Of a DNA stretch of 64,000 nt, positions 27,676-36,979 are shown in pieces (position 1 is the stretch's first letter; each line of letters begins with the position of its first letter). This stretch comes from Hydrogenophaga sp. RAC07 (lineage in GTDB: Bacteria; Pseudomonadota; Gammaproteobacteria; Burkholderiales; Burkholderiaceae_C). Under the pieces are notes generated by a model. That model did not search any database. It saw only the letters and a list, made by a program, of their open reading frames with translations, and was not told where the DNA came from. The stretch is from NCBI RefSeq assembly GCF_001713375.1, contig NZ_CP016449.1:124001-188000 (forward strand), given 5' to 3'. The position numbers were made by a program, and so were the translations under genes.

Positions 27676-28308
27676 TCATGGGTTGGGTTCCCCGGCTGCG
27701 GCGGCCACCAGGTTCAGGCTCATCACCACCGCGTCCTCGCGCTGGAAGTGGCCCGCCGGGTAGTAGCCCTTGCGCAGGCCCACCTGGGCGAAGCCGTAGC
27801 GCTCGTACAGGGCGCGGGCAGGGGCGTTGCTCTGCCGCACTTCCAGCCAGACCCATTGCGCGCCCTGGCCGCGTGACCACAGGGCCAGCGCGTCGAGCAT
27901 GAAGCGCGCCCAGCCCTGGCGCTGGTGGGCGGTGGCCACGGTGATGTTGAGCAGGTGCACTTCGTCCACGCCGGGCATGGCCACCAGGTAACCGAGCAGC
28001 ACGCGTCCGTCGGCGCGCGGCGGATGCGCCACTTCGCCGGGCAGCGCCTGGGACAGCAGCAGCATGGCCGGGTAGCCGGCCTTGAGTGAATCGTGGAAAT
28101 GCCGACGTGACCACGGGTGTGCGTAGGCCTGCGACTCGACGGCCTGCACCGCGTCCAGGTCGGACTCGAGCATGGGTTCGAACACGATCAGGCGCTCGGG
28201 CCGGGACGCCGTGCGCGGCTGCACCTGCGGTTCGGTGGGCGCGGGCCACAGGCCGTTGGTCCAGGCGGGCAGGGTGGCCTTGGCGGCGGTTTGTGTGGGT
28301 GTGTTCAT
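27676..28308 (-). CDS. rimI: Ribosomal-protein-alanine N-acetyltransferase
   Basis: 210 residues. Residues about 42-200 form a GNAT fold with VHLLNITVATAHQRQGWA (acetyl-CoA binding motif) and LEVRQSNAPARALYERYGF, the hallmark of RimI, which acetylates ribosomal protein S18. About 40 extra N-terminal residues are Pro/Thr-rich. Its ATG overlaps the tsaB stop in an ATGA tetranucleotide, a common tsaB-rimI arrangement that supports the name. Confidence 0.9.
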   Translation of the reverse strand: MNTPTQTAAKATLPAWTNGLWPAPTEPQVQPRTASRPERLIVFEPMLESDLDAVQAVESQAYAHPWSRRHFHDSLKAGYPAMLLLSQALPGEVAHPPRADGRVLLGYLVAMPGVDEVHLLNITVATAHQRQGWARFMLDALALWSRGQGAQWVWLEVRQSNAPARALYERYGFAQVGLRKGYYPAGHFQREDAVVMSLNLVAAAAGEPNP

Positions 28309-29093
28309 GCGCCCGCCTCGGCGGCCAGACGGATGCTTTCGCGCTCGACCGTGGTCTGCGCCACCTTGTCGCGCACATACAGGGGCAGCGCGTCCTGAGC
28401 CGCCACCGCGTGGCCAGCGGCCAGCAGACCCGGGGCCAGGCGCAGCAGCGCCGCGGCCGTGGGCAAGGCGGTGTGGCGCTGGCCAGCCAACGCGGCCAGC
28501 GGTTCCATGTCGAACACGTTGCCGGTGAGCAGGCGTTCACCCGGAGCCAGTCCGTCCAGGTAGGCGGGCAGATCGGCAGGCGTGCACAGGCGGGGTGGCG
28601 CCAGCGGCGTCAGTCCTGCGGGACCCGCAGCGCGGCAGGCGTAGGGCGCCACGTAGATCTCGCCCATGCGCGCATCCAGCAGTGCCACGATGGCACCTGG
28701 CACCGGTTGCCCCGCATTCCCCCGCGCCTGCCGGGCTTCTTCGGCCAGGGCCAGCAACGTGTCCACCGGCAGCACCGGCAAACCACCGGCCCGGCCCATG
28801 CCTTGCACGCCGTAGGCGAGACCCTGGGCCACCGAGCAGGCGGTGCGCAGGCCGGTGAACGAGCCCGGTCCGCGCCCGAACACCACGGCGCTCAGCGTGT
28901 CCAGCGACCAGCCCGCCTCGGTGAGCAGGCTGCGCACCATGGGCAGCAGCGTGCCGGACGCCTGCGCGCCACCGGGGCCACCGCGTGACCACACCGGTGC
29001 GCCGGGCTCACCCGTGCCCAGCGCCACCGAGAGGGCGTCGGTGCTGGTTTCAATGGCCAGCAGGCGATGCTGGGGGAGGTGGGCGGCGGGCAT
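28305..29093 (-). CDS. tsaB: tRNA t6A synthesis protein TsaB
   Basis: 262 residues from ATG at 29093; longer upstream frame is not protein-like. The ASKHA-fold start LLAIETSTDALSVAL and the highly conserved GRGPGSFTGLRTACSVAQGLA are diagnostic. TsaB forms a complex with TsaD and TsaE that transfers threonylcarbamoyl to A37 of ANN-decoding tRNAs. It lacks the metal-binding His residues of TsaD, as expected. It is co-transcribed and translationally coupled with rimI and diverges from dacB. Confidence 0.95.
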   Translation of the reverse strand: MPAAHLPQHRLLAIETSTDALSVALGTGEPGAPVWSRGGPGGAQASGTLLPMVRSLLTEAGWSLDTLSAVVFGRGPGSFTGLRTACSVAQGLAYGVQGMGRAGGLPVLPVDTLLALAEEARQARGNAGQPVPGAIVALLDARMGEIYVAPYACRAAGPAGLTPLAPPRLCTPADLPAYLDGLAPGERLLTGNVFDMEPLAALAGQRHTALPTAAALLRLAPGLLAAGHAVAAQDALPLYVRDKVAQTTVERESIRLAAEAGA

Positions 29094-29173
29094 CGCAGGA
29101 TTATCGGCCAGCGTGCCGGTCGTCCGTCCCGCTGCCCATTGAACAAGGGCAATGTCGCTCGCGGCGCGGTGCC

Positions 29174-29188
29174 GTTTCATAATGAAAC
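29174..29188. promoter_or_regulatory. Perfect palindrome at the dacB start
   Basis: GTTTCAT-A-ATGAAAC has perfect seven-base arms around a single A. It covers an alternative dacB start (ATG at 29182) and ends two bases before the chosen ATG at 29191. It could be an operator between tsaB and dacB or a chance palindrome; no known regulator site is assigned. Confidence 0.35.
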
Positions 29189-29190
29189 AC

Positions 29191-30696
29191 ATGTCCTTCA
29201 CACGCTCCCTGTTCGCCCTGCTGGCCACCGCCGTGGTCGCGCTGCCCGCCTGCGCCCAGCTGCCCGGGGAATACGGCGCCCTGCCGCCCACCGTGGTGGC
29301 CGCGCTCAAGCGTGCTCAGGTGCCGCCGGGTGCCTTGTCGGCGCTGGTGGTGTCGGTCGACAACCGGGCCGAGGAGCGGCTGCGCTTTCGCGCCAGCGTT
29401 CCGGTGAACCCGGCCTCGGTGATGAAGCTGGTGACCACCTACGCCGCCATCGACCTGCTGGGCGCCGACTACACCTGGAACACCCGCTTCTACACCGACG
29501 GCACGATCGACCAGGGCGTGCTGCGCGGCAACCTGTACGTGCGCGGCGATGGCGACCCGAAGTTCGTGCTCGAACGCATCCAGGGCGCTTTCTGGGCCTT
29601 GCAGGACAAGGGCGTGCGCGTGGTGATGGGTGACATCGTGCTCGACCACAGCGCCTTCGAGATCGCGGCCACCGACCCCGGTGCGTTTGATGGCGAATCG
29701 CTGCGCCCGTACAACACCACGCCCGACGCGCTGCTGGTCAATTTCAAGTCGGTCGTGCTGACCTTCCAGCCCGACGGCGCCAACGGCGTGGCGCGTGTGA
29801 TCAGCGAGCCGCCGATGGCGGGTCTCGCGATTGACGCCACCGTGCCACTGGCCCGCGTGGGCGCGCGCTGCGGCGATTGGCGCAGTGGCCTGCTGGCCCG
29901 CTTTGACGACGCCAACAGCATCCGGTTTGAAGGAAGTTACCCGCAGAGCTGCGGCGAGCTCAAGTGGCCCGTGGCCTACCAGGACCCGGCCAGCTACGCC
30001 TCGCGCGCCCTGGAAGGCCTCTGGCGCACCAGCGGTGGTGCCATCACCGGCCACGCCCGCCCGGGTCTCACGCCGCCGGGCGCCACGCTGCTGCACGAAG
30101 CGGCGTCGCTGCCGCTCTCGGACATCATCACGGACGTGAACCAGTGGAGCAACAACGTGATGGCGCAGCAGGTGTATCTCACGCTGGGCCGGCTGGTGCC
30201 CACGCCGGCACCGCAGCCGGGGATGACGCCCGGCGTGGCCGGAAGCCTGATTCCCATGCGCCCTGCGCGTTTCGAGCGCTCGCGCGAGGTGATTGAAACC
30301 TGGTGGAAACGCACCTTCGGCATCCGCAGCGCCATGCCGGTGATGGACAACGGCTCGGGGCTCTCGCGCGAAGAACGCATCTCGCCCGAAGCCCTGGCGA
30401 ATTTGCTGCGCCACGCCAGCCGGCACCCGCAAGGCGAGCGCTTCGCCAGTTCCCTGTCGGTGGCCGGTGTCAACGGCACCGCTGCGCGCATGGCCCGTGC
30501 GCCCGGCAGCGCGGCGCGCGGCAACGCGCAGCTCAAGACCGGCACGCTCAAGGACGTCACCGGCATTGCCGGCTACGTGAACGCGGCCAATGGCGCGCGC
30601 TACGTGGTGGTGGGCTTTGTGAACCACCCCAACGCGCCCGCGGCGCGTCCGGCGCTGGAGGCGCTGGTGGAGTGGGCCGCCGCGCAGCAAGACTGA
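29191..30696 (+). CDS. dacB: D-alanyl-D-alanine carboxypeptidase/endopeptidase (PBP4 family)
   Basis: 501 residues from ATG at 29191; ATG at 29182 would add three residues. A signal peptide covers residues 1-22. Peptidase S13 motifs are in order: SVMK (Ser76-Lys79), SNN in QWSNNVMAQQ, and KTG in LKTGTLKD. The enzyme trims or cleaves peptidoglycan cross-links in the periplasm. Length and domain insertion fit PBP4. The SemiSWEET gene starts 16 bases downstream and may be co-transcribed. Confidence 0.94.
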   Translation: MSFTRSLFALLATAVVALPACAQLPGEYGALPPTVVAALKRAQVPPGALSALVVSVDNRAEERLRFRASVPVNPASVMKLVTTYAAIDLLGADYTWNTRFYTDGTIDQGVLRGNLYVRGDGDPKFVLERIQGAFWALQDKGVRVVMGDIVLDHSAFEIAATDPGAFDGESLRPYNTTPDALLVNFKSVVLTFQPDGANGVARVISEPPMAGLAIDATVPLARVGARCGDWRSGLLARFDDANSIRFEGSYPQSCGELKWPVAYQDPASYASRALEGLWRTSGGAITGHARPGLTPPGATLLHEAASLPLSDIITDVNQWSNNVMAQQVYLTLGRLVPTPAPQPGMTPGVAGSLIPMRPARFERSREVIETWWKRTFGIRSAMPVMDNGSGLSREERISPEALANLLRHASRHPQGERFASSLSVAGVNGTAARMARAPGSAARGNAQLKTGTLKDVTGIAGYVNAANGARYVVVGFVNHPNAPAARPALEALVEWAAAQQD

Positions 30697-30712
30697 TGGA
30701 GTTCCACTGAAC

Positions 30713-30979
30713 ATGTCCGGCGATCTCATCGGCTTCAGTGCCGCTTTCCTCACCACGGCCAGTTTCGTGCCGCAAGCCTGGCTCACCTTCAAGACGCGCG
30801 ACGTGAGCGGCATTTCGCTCGGCATGTACAGCGCGTTCACGCTGGGTGTGGCGCTGTGGCTGGTCTACGGGCTGAGCCTGGGCGCGTGGCCGGTGGTGGT
30901 GGCCAACACCATCACGCTGGCCCTGGCGCTGTCGATCCTGGTGATGAAGCTGCGCTACGGGCGCTCAACCCCTGGCTGA
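30713..30979 (+). CDS. SemiSWEET sugar transporter
   Basis: 88 residues with three membrane helices, one MtN3/PQ-loop unit. The PQ motif appears at residues 20-21 (SFVPQAWLTFKTRDVSGIS), which is the signature of SemiSWEETs; these work as homodimers and move sugars by facilitated diffusion. The substrate is not readable from the sequence. The stop is directly followed by the stop of the convergent sua5 gene with no spacer. Confidence 0.92.
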   Translation: MSGDLIGFSAAFLTTASFVPQAWLTFKTRDVSGISLGMYSAFTLGVALWLVYGLSLGAWPVVVANTITLALALSILVMKLRYGRSTPG

Positions 30980-31993
30980 TCAGGCCGCAGCGCGCACCAG
31001 CCGGTCGCGCACGCCGTCCCACGCGGCGTCGACTGGCGGCGTTTCCACCCAGATCAGACGCACACCGGTGGCGTCGAGCTCGCGCAGCACGGCAAACAGT
31101 TCCTGGGCACTTCGCGCCGCGTCGGTCGGCATGCGGCGCACGGTCACACCGCGCGCGGCCGTGATGGGCGAGCGGGCGTACACCGCGATGTGGCGCGCAT
31201 CCGATCCCAGCAAGTCCAGCGCGGCCTGCAGCGGCTTGGCGTCCATCAGCCGCACCTTGGCGCGCGGCGCGTAATGCGATTCGAGCGTGCCCGAGGCGCG
31301 GGGCGCAGCGTCGTCGCGTTCGCGCAGAGGCTGCTTGCAGACGGCCTCGATCTGCGCTGCCGTGACCATGCCGGGTCGCAGCAGCACCGGGTGGCTGCGC
31401 GTGGCGTCGACGATGGTGGACTCGATGCCGACCGGGCAGGCACCGCCGTCCAGGATGAGCAGGTCGGCGTCCGACAGCGCCGCGAATTCTTCGGACACAT
31501 GGGCGGCGGTGGTCGGGCTCACGCGGCCAAATCGGTTGGCGCTGGGCGCGGCCACGCCGTTCACCCCCATCGCGGCGGCCGCCGTGAGCAACGCTTGCGC
31601 CACCGGGTGGGCCGGGCAGCGCAGACCCACCGAATCCTGTCCGCCAGCGGCCACGGCGGCCACGCCTTCGCGGCGCGGCAGGATGAGCGTGAGCGGGCCG
31701 GGCCAGAAGGCGTTCATGAGTGCAACGGCAAAAGCCGGCACGTCCCGCGCGTAGTGGTCCACCCCGGCGCGCCAGCCTTGTGCGCCGGTGCCGGGCGCCA
31801 GGTGCACGATCAGCGGGTGGTCGGCCGGGCGGCCCTTGGCTTCAAAGATGCGGTGCACCGCGGTGGCGTTGTCGGCATTGGCCGCCAGGCCATACACGGT
31901 TTCGGTCGGCATGCCCACCAGCGAGCCCGCCGCCAGCCGCTGCGCTGCTTGCGCCACGGCGGACGCATCGGTGGCGTTCAACAGCAGCGGCAT
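30980..31993 (-). CDS. Threonylcarbamoyl-AMP synthase, Sua5 type
   Basis: 337 residues. The N-terminal YrdC-like domain (1-210) has GMPTETVYGLAANA and KGRPADHPLIVH, which bind ATP and threonine; the C-terminal Sua5 domain follows a linker (about 235-337) with RHIAVYARS. It makes threonylcarbamoyl-adenylate for tRNA t6A, the substrate used by the TsaBDE complex; tsaB is 2 kb away. The gene follows purK by seven bases on the same strand and appears to be the last gene of a purE-purK-sua5 unit. Confidence 0.93.
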   Translation of the reverse strand: MPLLLNATDASAVAQAAQRLAAGSLVGMPTETVYGLAANADNATAVHRIFEAKGRPADHPLIVHLAPGTGAQGWRAGVDHYARDVPAFAVALMNAFWPGPLTLILPRREGVAAVAAGGQDSVGLRCPAHPVAQALLTAAAAMGVNGVAAPSANRFGRVSPTTAAHVSEEFAALSDADLLILDGGACPVGIESTIVDATRSHPVLLRPGMVTAAQIEAVCKQPLRERDDAAPRASGTLESHYAPRAKVRLMDAKPLQAALDLLGSDARHIAVYARSPITAARGVTVRRMPTDAARSAQELFAVLRELDATGVRLIWVETPPVDAAWDGVRDRLVRAAA

Positions 31994-32000
31994 GGATGGG

Positions 32001-33236
32001 TCAGGCGTCCAGCGGGGGCAGACCGAGCAGCTTGAGCACCTGGGCCGTGGTCTCGCGCACCTCGGCCACGGTGGGCGCGGTGATGTTGAGGTGGCCCATC
32101 TTGCGACCCGGGCGTGCGCTCAGCTTGCCGTAGAGGTGCAGGTGGGTGCCCGGCAGAGCGAGCACCTGCGCCCAGGGCGGCGACACACCGCGTTCGCTCA
32201 CTTTCTCGCGCACGGCATTGGGCGCAAACCACAGGTCGCCCAGCAGGTTGACCATGATGGCCTGGCTGTGCTGGCGCGGTGTGGGCAGCGGCAGGCCGGC
32301 GAGGGTACGCACCTGCGCTTCGAACTGCGAGATGTCGCAGGCGTTCTGGGTGTAGTGGCCGCTGTTGTGCGGGCGCGGCGCCATCTCGTTGACGATCAGG
32401 TCCACGCCGTTGGCGGTGTCGACCAGGAAGTACTCCACGCACAACACACCCACGTAGTTGAGGTGGTTGGCCAGGGCCACCGTGCTGGCCTGCGCACGCG
32501 CAGCCAGGGCCGGGTCCAGCGCGCCCTCGTACACCTCGGTGATGGCGAGAATGCCGTCGTGGTGCGTGTTCTTCTGCACCGGGAAACTCACGGTCTGGCC
32601 ATCGGCGCCGCGCGCAACGATCACCGAACACTCGCCGCGCAAGGGCATGAGCTTTTCCAGCACGCAAGGCACCTTGTTCAGGCCAACCCAGGCGGCGGCG
32701 AGTTCTTCGCGCGTGGACACGCGCACCTGGCCCTTGCCGTCGTAGCCCAGGCGCGCCGTTTTCAGGATGCCGGGCAGCAGGTCGGCCGGCACCGCGGCCA
32801 GCAGCGCGTCGGTGGTGATGCCTGCGTAGGGCGCCGGGAACACGCCGCTCACCGGTGCGCACTGCACGAAGTGCGCTTTTTCCTTGATGCGGTCCTGCGC
32901 CACCGCCACGCAGCTCGCCGAGGGCGCCACCGGACGGTGTGCGCCCAGCGTGACCAGGGCGGGCGAGGGCACGTTCTCGAACTCGGTGGTGATGGCTTCG
33001 CAACGCTGCATCAGCTGGGCCAGGCCCTGCTCGTCATCAAACGGCGTCTGGATGTGGAAGTGGCTGATCAGGCCGGCCGGGCTGGCGGGATCGGGATCGA
33101 GCACCGCCGTGAAGTAACCCATGGCCTGGGCCGCCTGCACGAACATGCGCCCGAGCTGGCCGCCGCCCATGACGCCGAGCGTGATCTGCTGGCCGGTGGG
33201 CGAGGTGCTGCCGGGGAGGATGGTCTTGAGGCTCAT
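32001..33236 (-). CDS. purK: 5-(carboxyamino)imidazole ribonucleotide synthase
   Basis: 411 residues. An ATP-grasp enzyme: the N-terminal GVMGGGQLGRMFVQAA, the middle TARLGYDGKGQVRV glycine loop and VEYFLVDTANGVDLIVNEMAPRPHNSG (split here by meaning, with the metal-binding Glu and Asn) all match PurK. It carboxylates AIR using bicarbonate and ATP to give N5-CAIR, the substrate of PurE. purE ends 10 bases upstream on the same strand. Confidence 0.95.
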   Translation of the reverse strand: MSLKTILPGSTSPTGQQITLGVMGGGQLGRMFVQAAQAMGYFTAVLDPDPASPAGLISHFHIQTPFDDEQGLAQLMQRCEAITTEFENVPSPALVTLGAHRPVAPSASCVAVAQDRIKEKAHFVQCAPVSGVFPAPYAGITTDALLAAVPADLLPGILKTARLGYDGKGQVRVSTREELAAAWVGLNKVPCVLEKLMPLRGECSVIVARGADGQTVSFPVQKNTHHDGILAITEVYEGALDPALAARAQASTVALANHLNYVGVLCVEYFLVDTANGVDLIVNEMAPRPHNSGHYTQNACDISQFEAQVRTLAGLPLPTPRQHSQAIMVNLLGDLWFAPNAVREKVSERGVSPPWAQVLALPGTHLHLYGKLSARPGRKMGHLNITAPTVAEVRETTAQVLKLLGLPPLDA

Positions 33237-33246
33237 GGGCGTGGTG

Positions 33247-33735
33247 TCACAAGGGAAGGGTCATGCCGCGTGCGGCGGCGGTCTGCTGGGCGCGAAAGGC
33301 TTCGAGCTTCTCGCGCAGCGCGGCGTCTTCATTGGCCAGCATGGCCACGGCGAACAGCGCTGCGTTGGCCGCACCGGCCGCGCCGATGGCAAACGTGGCC
33401 ACCGGCACACCCTTGGGCATCTGCACGATGCTGTGCAGCGAGTCCACGCCACTCAGGTGTTTGCTGGCCACCGGCACACCGAGCACCGGCACCACCGTCT
33501 TGGCTGCCAGCATGCCGGGCAGGTGGGCCGCGCCACCCGCGCCCGCGATGATGCATTTCATGCCCCTGCCGGCCGCGCTTTCGGCGTAGGTGAACATGTC
33601 GTCGGGCATGCGGTGCGCCGAGACCACACGGGCGTCGAACGAAATGCCGAATTCCTGCAGGATCTGCACGGCGTGCTGCATGGTGTCCCAGTCGCTGCTG
33701 GAGCCCATGACCACGCCCACCTGGATGGGGTTCAT
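33247..33735 (-). CDS. purE: N5-carboxyaminoimidazole ribonucleotide mutase
   Basis: 162 residues from ATG at 33735; the longer open frame is not coding-like. The class I PurE signature is clear: [19 protein letters not shown] with the catalytic His, and [14 protein letters not shown]. It converts N5-CAIR to CAIR in purine synthesis. It is the first gene of the purE-purK-sua5 unit and diverges from cnoX over 136 bases. Confidence 0.96.
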   Translation of the reverse strand: MNPIQVGVVMGSSSDWDTMQHAVQILQEFGISFDARVVSAHRMPDDMFTYAESAAGRGMKCIIAGAGGAAHLPGMLAAKTVVPVLGVPVASKHLSGVDSLHSIVQMPKGVPVATFAIGAAGAANAALFAVAMLANEDAALREKLEAFRAQQTAAARGMTLPL

Positions 33736-33871
33736 GAAGTGCCTTTGGCCAATGCGCCCCGTCGGGAGCGGTGCCCGGTGGCGCGCATGAACAGGCATGG
33801 CGCTCTCCGGTAAAGTGTCGATTTTACGGGTCGCTCCACAGCGCCCCGCTTCTCCTTCAGGCCCCCTCCCC

Positions 33872-34780
33872 ATGATCAACGTCACCATCGCCAATTTTGA
33901 AGCCGAGGTCATCGAGGCTTCGCACCACACGCCCGTGCTGGTCGATTTCTGGGCCCCCTGGTGTGGCCCCTGCAAGGTGATCGGCCCGCTGCTGGAAAAA
34001 GTGGAAACCGCTTACGCCGGGCGCTTCAAGCTGGTCAAGATCGACTCCGACCAGGAGCAACAACTCGCCGCCGCCTTCGGCATCCGCAGCATCCCCACCT
34101 GCGTGCTGCTCATGAACGGCCAGCCGGTCGACGGTTTCATGGGCGCATTGCCCGAAGGCCAGATCAAGGAATTCCTCGACAAGCACCTGCCTGCTGCCAA
34201 CGAGCTCGAAGCGGTGGCGGTGGAAGAGGAAGCGCTGGATGCCATTGAAGAGGGCGACCTCGAAGGTGCGCTGGAAAAACTGCAGGAGGCGGTGAAAACC
34301 GACCCGAACAACGACGACGCGCGCTTCGATCTGGTGAAGCTGCAGTTGGAGCTGGGCCTGGACGACGACGCCAAGGTGGCGTTTGCGCCCGTGATCGCCA
34401 AGGCCGCCGCGGTGCGCCGGCTCGATTCGCTGCAGCGCTGGATGGCTGCGCGCGACGCAGCGGCCGATGTGGCCGACCCCGAAGCCCGCGCTGCGGAACT
34501 GCAGGCCGCCATTGCCACCAACAAGCGCGACTTTGCCTCGCGCTTTGCACTCGCGCAGTTGCTGATGGCGCACAGTCAGTGGGTGCCTGCGATGGACGAG
34601 TTGCTGGAAATCCTGATGCGCGACAAGGCCTGGAGCGAAGACCTCGCGCGCAAGACCTTCATCGCCATCCTGGACATCATCGAGCCGCCCAAACCCAAGG
34701 TGGCCGAAGGCCAGGTGCCCCCGGAAGACCCGACGGTGGCGACTTACCGGCGCCGTCTTTCTTCGGTCGTCTTGAGCTAG
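33872..34780 (+). CDS. CnoX-like thioredoxin with TPR domain
   Basis: 302 residues from ATG at 33872. The thioredoxin domain (1-110) has the active WCGPC at residues 30-34 and the cis-Pro in RSIPTC. Residues about 120-302 form TPR-like helices ([32 protein letters not shown]). E. coli CnoX (YbbN) has the same order and passes bleach-damaged clients to chaperones, but lacks the redox WCGPC that is kept here; a disulfide exchange function is therefore likely. A G-rich repeat follows the stop. Confidence 0.9.
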   Translation: MINVTIANFEAEVIEASHHTPVLVDFWAPWCGPCKVIGPLLEKVETAYAGRFKLVKIDSDQEQQLAAAFGIRSIPTCVLLMNGQPVDGFMGALPEGQIKEFLDKHLPAANELEAVAVEEEALDAIEEGDLEGALEKLQEAVKTDPNNDDARFDLVKLQLELGLDDDAKVAFAPVIAKAAAVRRLDSLQRWMAARDAAADVADPEARAAELQAAIATNKRDFASRFALAQLLMAHSQWVPAMDELLEILMRDKAWSEDLARKTFIAILDIIEPPKPKVAEGQVPPEDPTVATYRRRLSSVVLS

Positions 34781-34810
34781 ATCCGGCGCAGGGCCGCCCC
34801 AAGCCGGATC

Positions 34811-34857
34811 AGCCCCCTTGGGGGGCAGCGACCCGCGCAGCGGCGGAGCGTGGGGGC
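34811..34857. repeat. Dispersed G-rich repeat, short form (copy 2)
   Basis: A compact relative of the other copies, with AGCCCCCTTGGGGGGCAGCG at its left (an inverted repeat CCCCCTTGGGGG) and GCGCAGCGGCGGAGCGTGGG at its right. It sits between the convergent ends of cnoX and purC and could help end transcription from both sides. Confidence 0.6.
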
Positions 34858-34862
34858 GACGT

Positions 34863-35771
34863 TCAGCCCATGAGGCGCGTGAGGGCTTCCTGGTATTTCG
34901 CAGCGGTCTTCTCGATCACCTCTTTGGGCAGACGCGGCGCGGGCGGCGTCTTGTCCCAGGGCTTGCCGCCCACTTGCGCTGTCTCCAGCCAGTCGCGCAG
35001 GAACTGCTTGTCGTAGCTGGGCGGGTTCTGGCCCACCACATAACTCTCGGCCGGCCAGTAGCGTGAGCTGTCGGGCGTGAGCACCTCGTCCATGAGCACC
35101 AGCTTGCCGGCCTTGTCCAGGCCGAACTCGAACTTGGTGTCGGCAATGATGATGCCCTTCTGGAGCGCGATGTCGGCCGCGGCCTTGTAGAGCGCGATCG
35201 ACACGTCGCGGATCTGCGCGGCGAGCTCGGGGCCGATCATGGCCACGGTCTGCTCAAACGTGATGTTCTCGTCGTGCTCGCCCATCTCGGCCTTGGCCGC
35301 CGGTGTGTAGATCGGCTCGGGCAGCTTCGATGCGTTTTGCAAACCGGCGGGCAGCTTCACGCCGCATACGGCCTGGTTGTCCTGGTATTCCTTCCAGCCG
35401 CTGCCAGCGAGGTAACCGCGCACCACGGCTTCCACCGGAATGGGCTTCAAGCGCTGCACCAGCATCGAACGGCCGGTGACCTGGGGTGCTTCGGCTGCGG
35501 AAACCACACTCTCGGGCGCGTCGCCGGTGAGGTGGATCGGGCAGATGTCGAGACCCTGGGGGCCGAGCTTGTCGAACCAGAACAAAGACAGCTTGGTGAG
35601 CAGCTCGCCCTTGCCGGGAATCGGCTCGCCCATGATCACGTCGAAGGCGCTGATGCGGTCGCTCGCCACCATCAGGATGCGGTCGTCGCCCACGGCGTAG
35701 TTGTCGCGCACCTTGCCGCGTGCGAGCAAGGGCAGGGAGGTGAGGGCCGAGGTGTGCAGGGCAGTGGTCAT
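34863..35771 (-). CDS. purC: Phosphoribosylaminoimidazole-succinocarboxamide synthase
   Basis: 302 residues from ATG at 35771; the open frame upstream crosses a terminator and is not coding. SAICAR synthase features: [40 protein letters not shown], and ADTKFEFG with acidic residues for metal and aspartate. It joins aspartate to CAIR, the product of PurE. The closing [12 protein letters not shown] block is family-typical. It is transcribed on its own after the Bug gene's terminator. Confidence 0.96.
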   Translation of the reverse strand: MTTALHTSALTSLPLLARGKVRDNYAVGDDRILMVASDRISAFDVIMGEPIPGKGELLTKLSLFWFDKLGPQGLDICPIHLTGDAPESVVSAAEAPQVTGRSMLVQRLKPIPVEAVVRGYLAGSGWKEYQDNQAVCGVKLPAGLQNASKLPEPIYTPAAKAEMGEHDENITFEQTVAMIGPELAAQIRDVSIALYKAAADIALQKGIIIADTKFEFGLDKAGKLVLMDEVLTPDSSRYWPAESYVVGQNPPSYDKQFLRDWLETAQVGGKPWDKTPPAPRLPKEVIEKTAAKYQEALTRLMG

Positions 35772-35801
35772 GATCGGATCGGGGAAAGGCGGGACAAGAA
35801 A

Positions 35802-35829
35802 AAAGCCCGTTGAACAGCCAACGGGCTTT
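35802..35829 (-). terminator. Intrinsic terminator of the Bug receptor gene
   Basis: An 11-bp perfect stem (35802-35812 with 35819-35829) and a six-base loop. On the minus strand the stem is followed by a run of Ts (GGGCTTTTTTCTTG), so it stops transcripts of the Bug gene before purC. Confidence 0.9.
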
Positions 35830-35878
35830 GAACCATTCCGAAGGATTATCGCAAGTTGACGAGCCCCCGGGCCACCCC

Positions 35879-36889
35879 TTATTTCGCGGCCAGGCCCAGC
35901 CGCTCGATCAGGGCCTTGTCCTTGGCGTACGTGGTGGCTGCCCATTGGCGGTACTCGTCACCGTTGCGGTACCACATGGCCTGATTGAGCTGACCCAGCA
36001 CTTCCAGGTGACGCGGTTCGTCCATGGCCTTCTTGAACGCATCGTGCAGCGTTTTCATGATGGCCGGGTCCATGCCCTTGGGGCCCACCAGACCGTAAGG
36101 CGAAGTCGACACCACGTTATAGCCCAGGTCTTGCGCGGTGGGCACATCGGGCCAGCGCTTGGTGCGCTGCTCACCAAAGGTCACCAGCAGGCGCATCTCG
36201 CCGCTGTCGACAAACTTGTCCCAGCCGGTGGCATCGCTCTGGGCCATCACGTGGCCACCCAGCAGGGCGGACTGCAGGTCGGCGTTGCCCTTGAACGGCA
36301 CGTGGATGAACTGCACCTTGGCGTTGTCGGCCACCTCTTCCATCAGCAGGTGGGGGCTGCTGCCGGTGCCGGTGGAGCCGTAGTTGATCGTGCCGGGCTG
36401 CTTGCGTGCGGCCTCCACGTAGTCCTTGAAAGTCTTGTAGGGCGAGTCGGCCTTCACCGTGAGGCCGAAGGTGTAGCCCGAGACGCCGATGATGTAGCTG
36501 AAGTCGGTCAGCGGGTTCCAGTTGGTCTTCTGCATGTGCGGCATGCGCAACATACCCAGCGGGAACTGGGCGATGGTGTAGCCGTCGGGCTTGGCGGTCT
36601 GCGCCATGGTGCTCGGGCCCAGGGTGCCGCCGGCACCGGGCTTGTTTTCCACCACGATGGGCTGGCCGAGGTGCTTGGAGGCGAGTTCGGCCAGGGTGCG
36701 CAGGTGGCGGTCGGTGGAGCCGCCGGCGGGCCACGGGATGATCAGCGTGACCGGTCGGCTGGGGTAGGCCTGGGCTTGCGCGTTGGCCACGCTCCAGGGC
36801 GCAACGCCGGCCGCGGCCGTGGCGGTGACCGCGGCGAGCAGCAGCGCGCGACGGCCGCTGGACGGGGGAATGGATGGTGTGTTCTTCAT
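35879..36889 (-). CDS. Bug-family periplasmic solute receptor (TctC-like)
   Basis: 336 residues from ATG at 36889, with AAGGAGA just upstream. A signal peptide with an Arg-Arg pair ([19 protein letters not shown]) ends near residue 40. The Bug signatures are clear: [49 protein letters not shown] and [16 protein letters not shown]. Bug proteins bind carboxylate ligands in the periplasm, with or without a TctAB permease; none is present in the window. It lies 90 bases downstream of the acyl-CoA synthetase gene and is probably in the same transcript. Confidence 0.92.
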   Translation of the reverse strand: MKNTPSIPPSSGRRALLLAAVTATAAAGVAPWSVANAQAQAYPSRPVTLIIPWPAGGSTDRHLRTLAELASKHLGQPIVVENKPGAGGTLGPSTMAQTAKPDGYTIAQFPLGMLRMPHMQKTNWNPLTDFSYIIGVSGYTFGLTVKADSPYKTFKDYVEAARKQPGTINYGSTGTGSSPHLLMEEVADNAKVQFIHVPFKGNADLQSALLGGHVMAQSDATGWDKFVDSGEMRLLVTFGEQRTKRWPDVPTAQDLGYNVVSTSPYGLVGPKGMDPAIMKTLHDAFKKAMDEPRHLEVLGQLNQAMWYRNGDEYRQWAATTYAKDKALIERLGLAAK

Positions 36890-36979
36890 GCTGGTCTCCT
36901 TCTGGGGGAATGCCGTTCTGGCGGTGGTTGCGGCGCTTCGCGCCGCGCGGGTGATCAATGGGGTGTCGGGTGGGAGGGG

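Noticed and set aside
31788..33551. Open frame antisense to purK and purE
   Set aside because: The purK and purE frames carry complete catalytic motifs; the antisense product is low in structure and family-less.
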